A stretch of DNA of 64,000 nt from Papaver somniferum. Taxonomy: Eukaryota > Streptophyta > Magnoliopsida > Ranunculales > Papaveraceae. The notes under the pieces are model-generated. The model searched no databases. It was not told where the DNA came from and saw only the letters and a program-made list of their open reading frames with translations. Position 1 is the stretch's first letter. Every line of letters begins with the position of its first letter. Made by a program: the position numbers and the translations under genes. Below are positions 31,598 through 41,466 of this stretch, piece after piece. The DNA lies in the NCBI RefSeq assembly GCF_003573695.1, contig NW_020621936.1, forward strand, positions 12,896,001 through 12,960,000, read 5' to 3'.

Positions 31598-34500
31598 TGT
31601 AGATGGTGGATTTTCGACAAAGGCTAAAATCGTAAACCCATAATTATACGAACTCCTGATCCAACAATCAGATGTGAGTATTGAGACACGGGTCTCTCAT
31701 CGAATCCTCTGACTGAGAATACTTTCTCTCGGAGTACATGCAGATATATAGTCTCTCGTCTGGACAACGACATATCTCATGAATGTTGAACACTTCAGTA
31801 ATTATTTCTATATAGAATCACGAGATTGACGGCTCCTAGACAGCTTGCTCTGCTAGTATAGAGCGATAACGTCTTCAGGATACAAACAACAAGTTTTCCC
31901 TGACTATATAAAGGATATGAAGCTCCAGAAAGCTCATGTCAGAATAATTTATGCTCCTAGACAGCTTGCTCTGCTAGTATAGATCCATAAGTTAATTATT
32001 CCTAAATTCTTGGATTCATCCACTGAATTTCCGAAAATATTCAAATATTTTCGCAGTATTTTGTTACTTCAATCTATGGTTCTTCCCAGCAGAATTCCAT
32101 GGGTTAGTAATAAATATTCAATGCACGGGCATCTGAGCTACCTCTGAGTAATCCCCGGCTCAAAAGGTGCAAGTGTACTCAACGATGATGCACTAACAAT
32201 CACCGCACGAACGAGTATTTCAAAATACGACGAAACGATGAACCTATGCAAAATAGGAAAGAAAATAATAAATAATTAAAATATTGACCAAGGCGCCAGG
32301 GGATTGGGCTCATCAACCGGCCGGCCGTGCCGTGGGCCATCCCACACCAGTTTTATATTTTATCATATTTTTTATTATTTTCCATGATCTTATGAAAATC
32401 CTTTCATTTGAACAAATATCCTTCGTTTTGAGGAAACTCTTCAGTTTCATGGTGTTTCCTTCGCACCAAGGAAATAATATAAAAATGGGAAAAACATTAT
32501 GGGGCCATGATTATTGGACAACCGGCCATGCGTTGATCCCGGCCGGCCCCACACTTCATGGTTCCTCATTATTTTATTATTATTTTCCTAATCTCATAAA
32601 AAATCCTTAATCTCATGGTATTTTCATAAATCTATGAAAAATATAATATAAAATTAGGGAAACCCGTGGGACCGGGCCCAATCCGGCCGTCCATGCGCTA
32701 GCCGGTCCCACACGTCCCTTTATTCTGTTATTATTATTTTAAGGTTTCCTTGATCCCATGAAATTCCTTGATTTCATGGTATTTCTCTCAAATTATGAAA
32801 ATTCCTTCAAATCATGGAAAAAATACATGAAAATACATAAAATTAAAGAAAACACACGGGACCGGGCCCCAGCCAGACGGCCATGCCCTATTTGATCCCA
32901 CACGCCCTTATTTTTATTATTTTAATATTATTTGCTTCCTTGATCCCATGGAAACTCTTTCACTTCAAGGAAACTCCTTAATTTCAACAAATTTCTTTAT
33001 TTCATGATATTTTCATAAATTCATGAAAAATAATATAAAATTATGAAAAGCACCACGGGACCGTGGTCACTGGCCGGCCGACCATGCCTTGACCTCAGCG
33101 GTCCCAGCTTCAACATTCCTTCATTTTATAATTATTTTCCTTCATCTCATGAAGTTTCCTCAGTTTCAGCAAAACCCTAATTTTGTCATATTTTCTCAAA
33201 TGGATGCTCAAACGCACGCCAGAAAATATCAAAATCCTCAGGACTGAGACACGAACACCCTGGAGACGTGAGCATGTTACCTTGACCAACCAGGGTTGGC
33301 TCTTTGGCTTTCAAGGAGCCGGTCCCACGTATTTTCACGATTTGACCTAATTTGCGCAATTGCACGTATTAGGTCCAAAACTCTTCCAAATAATTTTGGA
33401 ATTTCATGGAGTGATCGTCATTCGATCCTACGACCATCCAGGGCTGGTTTCATGACCCCTTGGTCGGTCCCTCACCTCTTCATAATTAATTAGGTTTTAT
33501 CACCTAAGGCTCAGACGAGCATTTTTCGAATAAATGATTAAACCAACATTTAATCATTCTTTCATCGATAAATCACCAACTCTTCAAGAGACCTTGGTAT
33601 TTGCTCACATGAGCATATGGGAACTACATGGTTGATCCATGATCCCATGTAGCCGATCCTTCCTTTGTCCCATGGTCGATTTTAAAATAAATCATCAATT
33701 GATCAAATTAGGGTTTCTGAGTCCAAGGATAATAATTCCAGATTCGAACACTAATAGCTTTACGACGATCTCATGATCAATATTCTTATTAATTATGCTC
33801 GGTTCAACTACCAGTATTATAATTAATGTTTTATTTTGGTCACGCTACCAATAATTCATCAACCGAGCAACACTTGCTCAACCGAGCAACACTTGCTCAA
33901 CCGAGCAACACTTGCTCAGACGAGCAACACTTTCTCAGATGAGCAATATTTGCTCAAACCAAGGAATATTGGTTCAACTATCAATATTCAACAATTCATC
34001 GAATGAGCAATACTTGCTCACCTCAACGTGAGAATTATACCTCTGTCTCAACAGACACGTTCAATTCATGAGTCTCAGAACATTTTGCAAAATCATGTTC
34101 AACTCAGCAAATACATGGACTCATCGTCCCATATAGTCATGAAGTCAACAACTGACTAATTAACCATGAGACGTAAATCGTGTCACATAGGGGAATATTA
34201 ACTAGGGTTTTGGTCTGGCGGTCTACGGCACGTGTGTTCATACACACGATGGAATGTGAGCAAGTCGTGCAATCAGTTGAAGGAGTTAACAAAGTAGTGG
34301 ATGGAAAATCGACCAAGTCTCCGCACGATGAGCAAATGGTTTCAAACATGATTTCCATTCTCCCACTCTTTGATTCCATCAACTGTCACACTTCATGGGA
34401 TCATGGTGTCTACAATTCCAGCAATATAAATAAATTTCTGAATCATGATTGAGGAACAACGAAGAATCTCACGTCTCACAGACAACACGAGATCAACACC

Positions 34501-34847
34501 TCATCAATTGAGAAATTACTCTCAACTGAGCAACTTCAATCATTCAGAACTTATCTTATTCAGAATTCACAACACACCTATAATCTTTGACTACCATTGA
34601 TTCCACACATTTCTCAGCTTCCCTCCTACAGATCAACCCATCCTCTCTTGTGACCGAATTTACTCTGGAACGACCATTGTCTTGGTTTAGGCCGGAGTAT
34701 TACAGATTGATCTTTCGAATTCAAAGCATTCCCTTCTTGCAGTGCATCTGTGTGAGGTTGAAAATTTCGCTCGGTTAAAGGAGTCTCCTCCGTACGGTCG
34801 TCTCCTCAATTCCGTAAAAACCATCAAATCATTTTTCCCCATACACA
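31598..34847 (+). repeat. F 3' LTR (3250 bp)
   Basis: It starts TGTAGATGGTGG and ends CCCCATACACA. It is about 62 bp longer than the 5' LTR, chiefly because a GAGCAACACTTGCTCA unit near 33860-33950 has expanded from two or so copies to about five. Otherwise the two are colinear. The similar 81-codon open frames in both copies (22652-22897 and 34137-34382, minus strand) are explained by LTR duplication. Confidence 0.9.
33862..33950 (+). repeat. 20-bp tandem repeat expanded in F 3' LTR
   Basis: About five units of the type CCGAGCAACACTTGCTCAA. Each is a small inverted repeat (TGAGCAA / TTGCTCA). The 5' LTR has fewer units at 22433-22480. Confidence 0.8.
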
Positions 34848-35167
34848 TGCGGATGACATGGTTGGCATGCCTTTGGCGCGGAGACGTGGCAGGCATGGCA
34901 TGCCATTGACACGGTGGTGCGGCTGGCATGGTTGGCATGCCTTTGGCGCGAAGACAATGCTAGTCAGCACTGAGGGCTCTGCCGTGAAGCATAGCATGTA
35001 TATAAAAAAAAAGGTACCTTGGGTAAATTTCACGTAGAAATATTGAACGACTCAATAAATGTGCTAGTGGAGACATTGGTACTCACAGCTTCGTTTTCTT
35101 ACTGAGTGACGTCATGTCAGACCGAGGTTTTACGATTTTAACCCTAAGCTAAAAACCACCATCAACA
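34848..35167 (-). repeat. D2 LTR, right part (after F)
   Basis: It opens with the target duplication TGCGG and one and a half units of the 70-bp repeat, then aligns with the end of D1 (TTTTAACCCT-AG-CTAAAAACCACC) and stops at CATCAACA 35167. On the minus strand this is the LTR start. It is followed by TTAAGTCCCCT, the reverse of the polypurine tract, so D-interior sequence continues beyond it. Confidence 0.8.
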
Positions 35168-35840
35168 TTAAGTCCCCTGCTTAGCTCGGAACATGGGCCT
35201 TGTTGCGAGGTAAGCATGAGATGGTGACAAACAAGGGATAAATCGAAAAATCAAGTCATGTAAAGATGGTCAGGAAGATCCGACTAACCTTTTTCGGGAG
35301 GTAAAGAGAACCCGTGATTCTGGCATTGGCGGCTTTGCATAAATTAGGATCGTGGTACTGCTAGCTAGGCCGCGGAGTGGTAGAGGTGGTTGCTGGCTGG
35401 GATGCAGACAGTTGGCGTCAGCTTAGCTTGGTCGTGCGCCATCTTGTCTAGGCTAGAGAACGCGGTGTTGTTGGCTTGTGCGGCTTGTAAAGGAGATGCT
35501 GGCAGTGTGCAGCTTGGAACAGAGCCGCTGATGTTGTCCTGGCTTGGAGTGAGCTGCTAGCGTTGTCTTGGATTGGAATGGAGCCGCTGACGTTGGGCTG
35601 GCTCGGAGTGAGCCGCTAGCGTTAGCTTGGCTTGGAATTGAGTCGTTGACGTTGGCCTGGCTTGGAGTGAGCCGCTAGAGTTGGCTTGTCTTGGAATGGA
35701 GGAAACTGTCTTTGGTCCAGGTGGAAACTGGTCTTCAGTCCGCGGAATGGTGGAAACTGGTTTCGGAACTTTGGATACCAAACGGTGGTGATGGCGCTGG
35801 AACTTCGGCTACCAAACGGTGGTGATGGCGCTGGAACTTC
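35168..35840 (-). mobile_element. Further D interior fragment with minisatellite
   Basis: The first 150 bp match the corresponding D interior at 15438-15600 (TTAAGTCCCCTGCTTAG, GGTAAGCA--AGATGGTGACA). At 35500-35710 there is a 33-bp-type repeat (TGGAGTGAGCCGCTAGCGTT / TGGAATGGAGCCGCTGACG). At 35780-35840 a 30-bp unit (TACCAAACGGTGGTGATGGC) occurs twice. It ends abruptly against an S LTR near 35841. Confidence 0.7.
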
Positions 35841-36084
35841 GGAGATATAAAATCTCGAGCCAATTATTTCAATTGTACTCAACACGATAGAAACATCAAG
35901 ATCAGATCACGCAACTACAAAGATAATAGTTGGGTCTGGCTTCACAATTCCAATGAAGTCTTCAAGTTGTTAACCTACAGGGTCTCGAGAAGAAACCTAA
36001 GGTTAAAGGAGAATCGACTCTAGTTATGCAACTAGTAACACACAGGAGGTGTGGGGATTAGGTTTCCCAGTTTCTAGAGTTCTT

Positions 36085-36094
36085 CTTTATATAG
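36085..36094 (-). promoter_or_regulatory. S LTR TATA box
   Basis: Minus strand CTATATAAAG. The same motif is at 46354-46363 and 50154-50163, and with one change at 58267-58276 in the other S LTRs, always between the ACTAGTA-type box and the AACCCTGATTT block. Conservation across four copies supports a core promoter. Confidence 0.65.
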
Positions 36095-36544
36095 TTTTCA
36101 AATCAGAGTTTGCAATCCAAGTTACCTTGGTAACAAAACATTCAATATTCACCATTAAATGAAAAACCAGATTCCACCAAGCTAAAATCTTTCAACCGTT
36201 AGATCGAACTTAGCTTGTCACACACAAATGAAATGTACCCTCATTTAGGTTTATGTAACCGTACCTAAACGTGTACACAATGTTGGTTCACAAATAGTTA
36301 ACCGAGGTTAGCCATATGATTACTCTCATATCAACCTTATTCATATCAACCATAACTAGTTCAAATGACTCAAATGAAACTAGTTAAAGAGTTGTTCAAT
36401 TGTTATAGGAAACACAATTGAAACCAAATCGGTTTGATTCACTTGAATCAATCATGAACATTATAGCCACGGTTTTCAAAGATTGCATTCCTTATGATTT
36501 AAATGTCTAAGTACATGAACTGACCGATTTGACAAAGTAACCAT

Positions 36545-36757
36545 CTTAAGTATGCGTACGGGTATGCGTACTTAAGCAACCAGATTTGAGTTTGTTTAGT
36601 TTCCAAACTCAGCAGAAAGTTTTGGTTCGAAAACCTCCGCCAGTATACGTACGGTATGCATACTTAAGGTGACTAGTTAAGAGTTTGTCAAAACCAAACT
36701 CAGCAGAAATTTTCGGTTCGAAAACTTCCGCAAGTATGCGTACGGGTACGCATACTT
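36545..36757. repeat. Near-palindromic repeats in S1 LTR
   Basis: Three copies of an inverted motif. The clearest (36732-36757) has 12-bp arms AAGTATGCGTAC and GTACGCATACTT around GG. Others are at 36545-36576 (CTTAAGTATGCG...GCGTACTTAAG) and 36650-36670. They are separated by GGTTCGAAAACTTCCGC boxes. S3 has the same motif at 50790-50813. Other S copies carry different versions in the same place. Confidence 0.8.
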
Positions 36758-37463
36758 AACCTGTCTCCTTCACCAATTTCGTATACACACATATGCATAC
36801 ACTTGGCTCTCGGTTTATGGATTTATACACTAATGTGCGAACACACTTATGCTTATATCCAAACATGGTTACATTCTCAACTCTTTATTTCAATCATTGA
36901 AACATTCTTCTATAATGACAATAGCCGTTTTCACACACTATTAGCATTAAATTTTTTTTCAAGATATTGAAATAATCATTATCGAATCATTCCATGCCTA
37001 CATCAAATGATTGTATCACACAAACCATGAAAGATGTTACTCGACAATTTTCTCATGATATAAGATGAACTTGGTCGAAGCGAAAGCTTACCAACACATA
37101 TTTCGTGAAATATGTAAGCGAGATATACTCAGCTCGAGATCTCAAATGTGTATAGAGAAAACTATATCTTAACACGACTTATGTCTCAATATAGGAGATA
37201 GTAGAAATAGACTTTCCAAGTGATAGATGAGTTCAAGTCTCCACATAACTTTTGTCGAAGAAGTTCCACAAGCTCCCCTTAGTAGTTCATCGTCTTCAAA
37301 TGATGAACTCTGTGAAATCTAAGCTCAAGTACACTATCTATGTCCTAGTCTGAGACATCTATAAATAGGCTAGAAATCAAGACTTATTGTTTTGATCACT
37401 AACATTGACAAACATGCTTGAGATAGCAACGCATGCGAGTTCGACCGAGCAGTGCTCTAACAA

Positions 37464-39003
37464 TCTCCCCCTTTGTCAATTTTAATGACAAAACTATCAA
37501 TACATATGGATTATAAAATAGATACAAATTGTAGCTTCTTACCCAAATGCTTGATCTCCTTGGCATCTTCAACGCGACTTGAAATCTTCGTCACTTCCAA
37601 GTACTCCATGATCCTAAAGGTTGTAAGTTCAGCATCACAGTTGTTGAAGATCCGTAACGATAATAATGAGAAAACAAAATGCTCTCAATCATTGTTAACA
37701 GTGTCATAATATTATTACAGAGTATCAAAGTCCAATTGTATCACAACTTTGACAATAATACTATGATGATATGTATCACTCCCCCTTAGTCAATACTTAA
37801 TCTCAACATGAAAACCACTCCCCCTTACATAATAATCTGTAAACTATATGTATTTGTAGTATCACACTACATATTAATTCTCCCCCTTTTTGTCAATATA
37901 AATTGGCAAAGGTACGAAAACTAGTGGGATCCTCATGAAATTTTCACAGAGATACTTCATGACCAAAAGAGAATACTGTATCAACTTATTTTAGATGCCA
38001 TCATAAAGTCGAAGCTAAATGCATTCATCAAGGAGTTTATAAAGATACAAGATAACCCTTAATATTCCACAGCCGCACTCCCCACAAAGATTTGGCAATT
38101 AAGCACAAGTTCAAAATGAACTCTCCCCCATAAAATGTCATTCCCGAAAGAACAAAAAAGGCGACCTTGCTTTTACAAGAAAAGAAGGATTTCTTTTGGA
38201 TAACTCAAATCACATGAAAACATGAATTCGCATCCAAAATATTCAATTGAATTAACCACAAGAGAACCCGTGATTAATGCAATCGAAAAAATATAACCAA
38301 ATTAATCACAAGAAAACCCACGATTAATTTAATTGGAATACACAACCAAATTAACCACAACGTGATCAATTCAATTGGTCATGCTCGAACATGAGAAAAC
38401 TTACGAAGCAACAACTAAAATAACCAAAAGAGAATGATCAATTTAGTTGGTCATGCTCAAACATAAGAAACCTTACGGAGCAACAAAGTATATGCACAAA
38501 GATGTGGATCGGAGATCGACCAATACTGCAGAATAAACAAGGATTCATTCTATTTTCCATCACTATTTTCACAATGACATATAATAGAATTAATCCTTGT
38601 AACCAAAAATTTTATCCTTTCTTCCATCAAAACAATTACATATAAGGCTTTAACTTTTGTAATGTCAAAAGTTCATTCAATCTTCTATCAATACATTCAT
38701 ACAGACATAATAGAGATAACTTTTGAATAATTATGGAACAGTCACAGGTTCACGGAAGTAAACAACATATCCCATAAAAGTTTATAAAATCATAAAGATT
38801 AAAATTGCAAAAATCATCTTCCAAAAACTTAGAATTTAAATAAATAAATCTAAAAAAATTGAAGATGAAAATCGTTGGACATAGCTATGTGTACTCACAA
38901 TAATGGCTATTCCAAACCCTAGTTATTCTTCTAAAAATATAAAAAAAAGATTTACTAGACAATCAAAAATAACTTTAAAACAAAGAGCAATCATAAGCGA
39001 TAA
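37464..39003 (-). other. S1 polypurine tract and long 3' untranslated region
   Basis: AAAGGGGGAGATT (minus strand, 37464-37476) is the polypurine tract. GACAAAAAGGGGGAG-like A/G-rich echoes occur at 37790, 37820 and 37880. About 1.5 kb without coding potential follows, colinear with 47590-49300. Long untranslated stretches with repeated purine-rich motifs before the 3' LTR are a known Sirevirus habit. Confidence 0.75.
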
Positions 39004-39405
39004 TTAGAGTTCCGGTATGGAAGCCACACTGGTTCCAAGACCTTCAAGCTTGTGACAGACAGAATTGATAGCATCCTCAGACACGACATTGAGACGATCC
39101 TTAAGACGTGTCTTCATTAGAGCGAGTTCGGTGTTGACCTTTATAAATTCAGTTCTTAACCCATCTAGTTCTTTTAGAGTGTTAACAAGCAACAATTTTG
39201 CATCGTTAAAATTTTCGATAAAGTTTTGAACAACTTCATTAGAAATCTCTTCATCATCCTCAATATCAGACAAGATATTAGGAGATTGAGAAGATGTGTC
39301 ATCAATTTCCACAAGAGTTCCTTTTTCCTTCTCCTCGAGTGTGAGACCAAACCCCTTATTGAGAAATCCTCTTGGAAAATAACAAGTTCCTGAAGATGAT
39401 CCCAT
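39004..39405 (-). CDS. S1 3'-proximal coiled-coil ORF
   Basis: From the ATG at 39405 this gives about 133 residues (upstream in-frame codons reach 39522, but MGSSSGTCYFPRG looks like a true start). There is a basic-aromatic N-terminus, then EEKEKGTLVEIDD, an acidic block DIEDDEE, and a predicted coiled coil through NDAKLLLVNTLKELDGLRTE and LALMKTRLKDRL. It lies where Sireviruses carry their extra ORF after pol, and the C element has a comparable Leu-rich coiled coil at 52378-52805. No transmembrane segment is visible. Function unknown. Confidence 0.5.
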   Translation of the reverse strand: MGSSSGTCYFPRGFLNKGFGLTLEEKEKGTLVEIDDTSSQSPNILSDIEDDEEISNEVVQNFIENFNDAKLLLVNTLKELDGLRTEFIKVNTELALMKTRLKDRLNVVSEDAINSVCHKLEGLGTSVASIPEL

Positions 39406-39890
39406 TCTTGACAAAAAGTAGCCTGAAGTATGCGTACTTTTCAACATGTGGGTTTGGTATTTAAATGGTTTCACAGAAACCCTGAGGTTAGGGTTCCCAA
39501 ATTTGGTTCGTGACATCAACAAGGATACCCGTACGAACCCGAACTTGGCCCATTATTCATAAACAACTCAAAAATAGAGGTACTCAATAGATGCAACAAA
39601 ACACTGATAATGTTTGCCTATGTGAGAGAACTCACAGATCTTAGCTCAAAAAATTATATTTATACATGACAATTTTAGAGTAAGAGTGGCAGTTTTGACA
39701 CATCAAAAAGAGTTAGATCTATGATACAACAAAGGATAAATGCTTAAGCAGAATTGTTTGTCAATGATCGTCCAGCTAAGAACGATAAGAAAATAGCATA
39801 GACAATCAGAGAAACATTTTGCCATCAGCATACCTGAATACTTCTCACTCTGTCGGGATTTTTAAAGAGAGTGAGGTTTCAACCTTGTGA
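39406..39890 (-). other. S1 non-coding segment between the two ORFs
   Basis: About 480 bp with no protein-like frame. The pol domains (protease, integrase, RT, RNase H) expected here in a complete copia element are absent, so a large deletion or a non-autonomous design is implied. Confidence 0.55.
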
Positions 39891-41089
39891 TTATTTGGCA
39901 CAAGTATGAGCCTTGAGCTCATTAAATGAATGTCGTTTCCGGTTAAACCTCTTCTTCTTGATCTTTGGAGGAAAACCATTATGATGTGAAAAGTTATACA
40001 ATTTACTATCATCAGAATATGACGCATAGTGCTGATTCTTACCTGAAGAACTTTGGACAGAGGGAACATACAGCATGTTGATAATTTCTTTATATCCTTC
40101 AATTATCCTTTTTAAGTTGTCTTCCATACCTCAATTTTTGCTTTCTTCTTCTGGTACCTTTCTCAAATCATGAACAACGTAATCTCTCTTTTTGAAAGAA
40201 GAAAATCCATGAGTTCTTCTTGATCGATCAACATTGGGGAGTCTGTTAGATTCTTGAACATTCAAAGAATACTTCGAACTGACTTTCCTAATAGAATACA
40301 CAGGGTAAGTACTAAAGCCAATTGGTTTATACATACGAATGTCAGTTACACGTTTGAGAATTAAGTCTAAGGTGCGTTGAAGACAACTGAAGGAATTGTC
40401 ATTCAACCTAGATTTCTTCTTTTTTTCACCATGACGTTTTGAATCACAAAAGAGACATACTTTCTGATCACATGAGTAATTAGAAGGAACAGACTCAACA
40501 CTATTGTTGAGAGACTTCTTCCTTCCAAGTGATGTGGACATTGCTTGATTAGAGGAAGATACAACCACATTATTTCCAACAGGAAGGGATTTTTGTTTTG
40601 CTTCTGAGACAAAGACTTTTACAGTTTTATCAGAATCAGTTGGTATTGTGGACTCTTTAGAAAATTTTTGCACAGAAAGTTTACTCAAAAGAAGTTCAAT
40701 TTCCAAATCATCCTTTATGAGTTTTTCCTCATGAGAGTTCTGTGAAGGACATACAGGGGCGTTTCCCTCACAAAGGATTTTTATAAGAGAGTCACGCTCA
40801 TTTACCATACCAACAAGGACACTGAATTTGTGTTTTAACCGATTGACTTTATCATCCTGGATTTTAACAAGTTTTAGAATCATTGTACTCTCTTTGGTTG
40901 TATTCCTTTTAACTTCAGAGTCAGACTCGTCAGTAAAGTAGTCATGGTAACATTTGTCAATATATGTTTGTTTCTTGGAACACAATGTTCTTCTATATTC
41001 GAGATTGAAAAATATTTCTCTTTAATAGACTTTATAGAAACAGAACTTTTATTTCTGGTGATGTGTTTATCAGAGACAATATCGTCCAT
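39891..41089 (-). pseudogene. S1 gag-like ORF
   Basis: It begins about 50 bp inside the primer site: MDDIVSDKHITRNKSSVSIK, a frameshift near 40960, then an open frame from 40985 to 39891 with one in-frame stop at 40131. The protein is Lys/Ser-rich, with a coiled-coil-like stretch (LKHKFSVLVGMVNERDSL) and CDQKVCLFCDSKRHGEKKKK, which looks like a decayed CCHC zinc knuckle (C-X2-C-X4-H, last Cys lost). The basic motif PPKIKKKRFNRKRHSF follows. Position after the primer site and the knuckle-like motif suggest gag, but I cannot align it to a known gag. Confidence 0.5.
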
Positions 41090-41139
41090 CCTCAGATCGC
41101 TACAAACATAGACTTGTAAGGTCTTTAACGTGTTTGCCT

Positions 41140-41153
41140 GCTCTGATACCAAT
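41140..41153 (-). other. S primer-binding site
   Basis: Minus strand ATTGGTATCAGAGC followed by AGGC. TGGTATCAGAGC is the initiator-methionine tRNA site used by most plant copia elements. It fixes the LTR border at 41154. Confidence 0.9.
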
Positions 41154-41466
41154 TGAAAATGCGTGGGTCTGACAACCACACCCAACAATTCGTTTGGCAA
41201 TCTGAGAGTACTTACTCCAGTATACTTTCTAGAGAATCAACTAGATAGTCAGACTCAATATAGAGTAAAGTATAACAAAGAGTTTAATATCTCAAACTCT
41301 TAATTCAATCCGCAATCAACAAATAGAAATCTGTGAGCCCGATTGAATAAGAGGAGTAACTTGAACGGTGCCAAAAACCAATGTTCAAGTGTCAATCAAT
41401 GTAAATCAACAACCCAAGGTTGGATATTCTAATCAATGTAAAAAGTAATACATAATTCAATATATG
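41154..41466 (-). repeat. Middle S LTR, primer-site-proximal part (cut by LINE)
   Basis: It starts TGAAAATGCG next to the primer site (minus-strand LTR end ...CGCATTTTCA) and runs to the LINE at about 41467. The rest of the same LTR most likely continues at 45533-47589. I infer this from order, orientation and total length (about 2370 bp), not from a second copy of this exact end. Confidence 0.65.

Larger units (their letters stand above)
20175..34847 (+). mobile_element. F: full-length 14.7-kb Tat-lineage LTR retrotransposon
   Basis: Two direct LTRs (20175-23362 and 31598-34847) bound an 8.2-kb interior. Left flank TGCAG and right flank TGCGG form a 5-bp target duplication with one mismatch, inside the D2 minisatellite, whose consensus is TGCGG. 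The interior has gag, a protease region, only the C-terminal end of integrase, and then an antisense multi-exon gene. RT, RNase H and most of integrase are deleted. The antisense gene after pol and the gag style place it in the Tat clade. It inserted after the D2 repeat had formed. Confidence 0.92.
35841..37463 (-). repeat. S1 LTR (Sirevirus-like), 3' LTR missing its distal end
   Basis: On the minus strand it starts TGTTAGAGCACTGCTCGGTC (37463) and runs to about 35841, where it is cut against D sequence. It is colinear with S3 (49911-51522). It holds a minus-strand TATA box (36085-36094) and several near-palindromic GTATGCGTAC repeats (36545-36757). The GGGGGAGATTG tract outside the start marks it as a 3' LTR of the 37464-41153 interior. 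Confidence 0.85.

Noticed and set aside
41140..41153. Possible tRNA remnant
   Set aside because: TGGTATCAGAGC is the complement of a tRNA 3' end used for priming. No cloverleaf is present.
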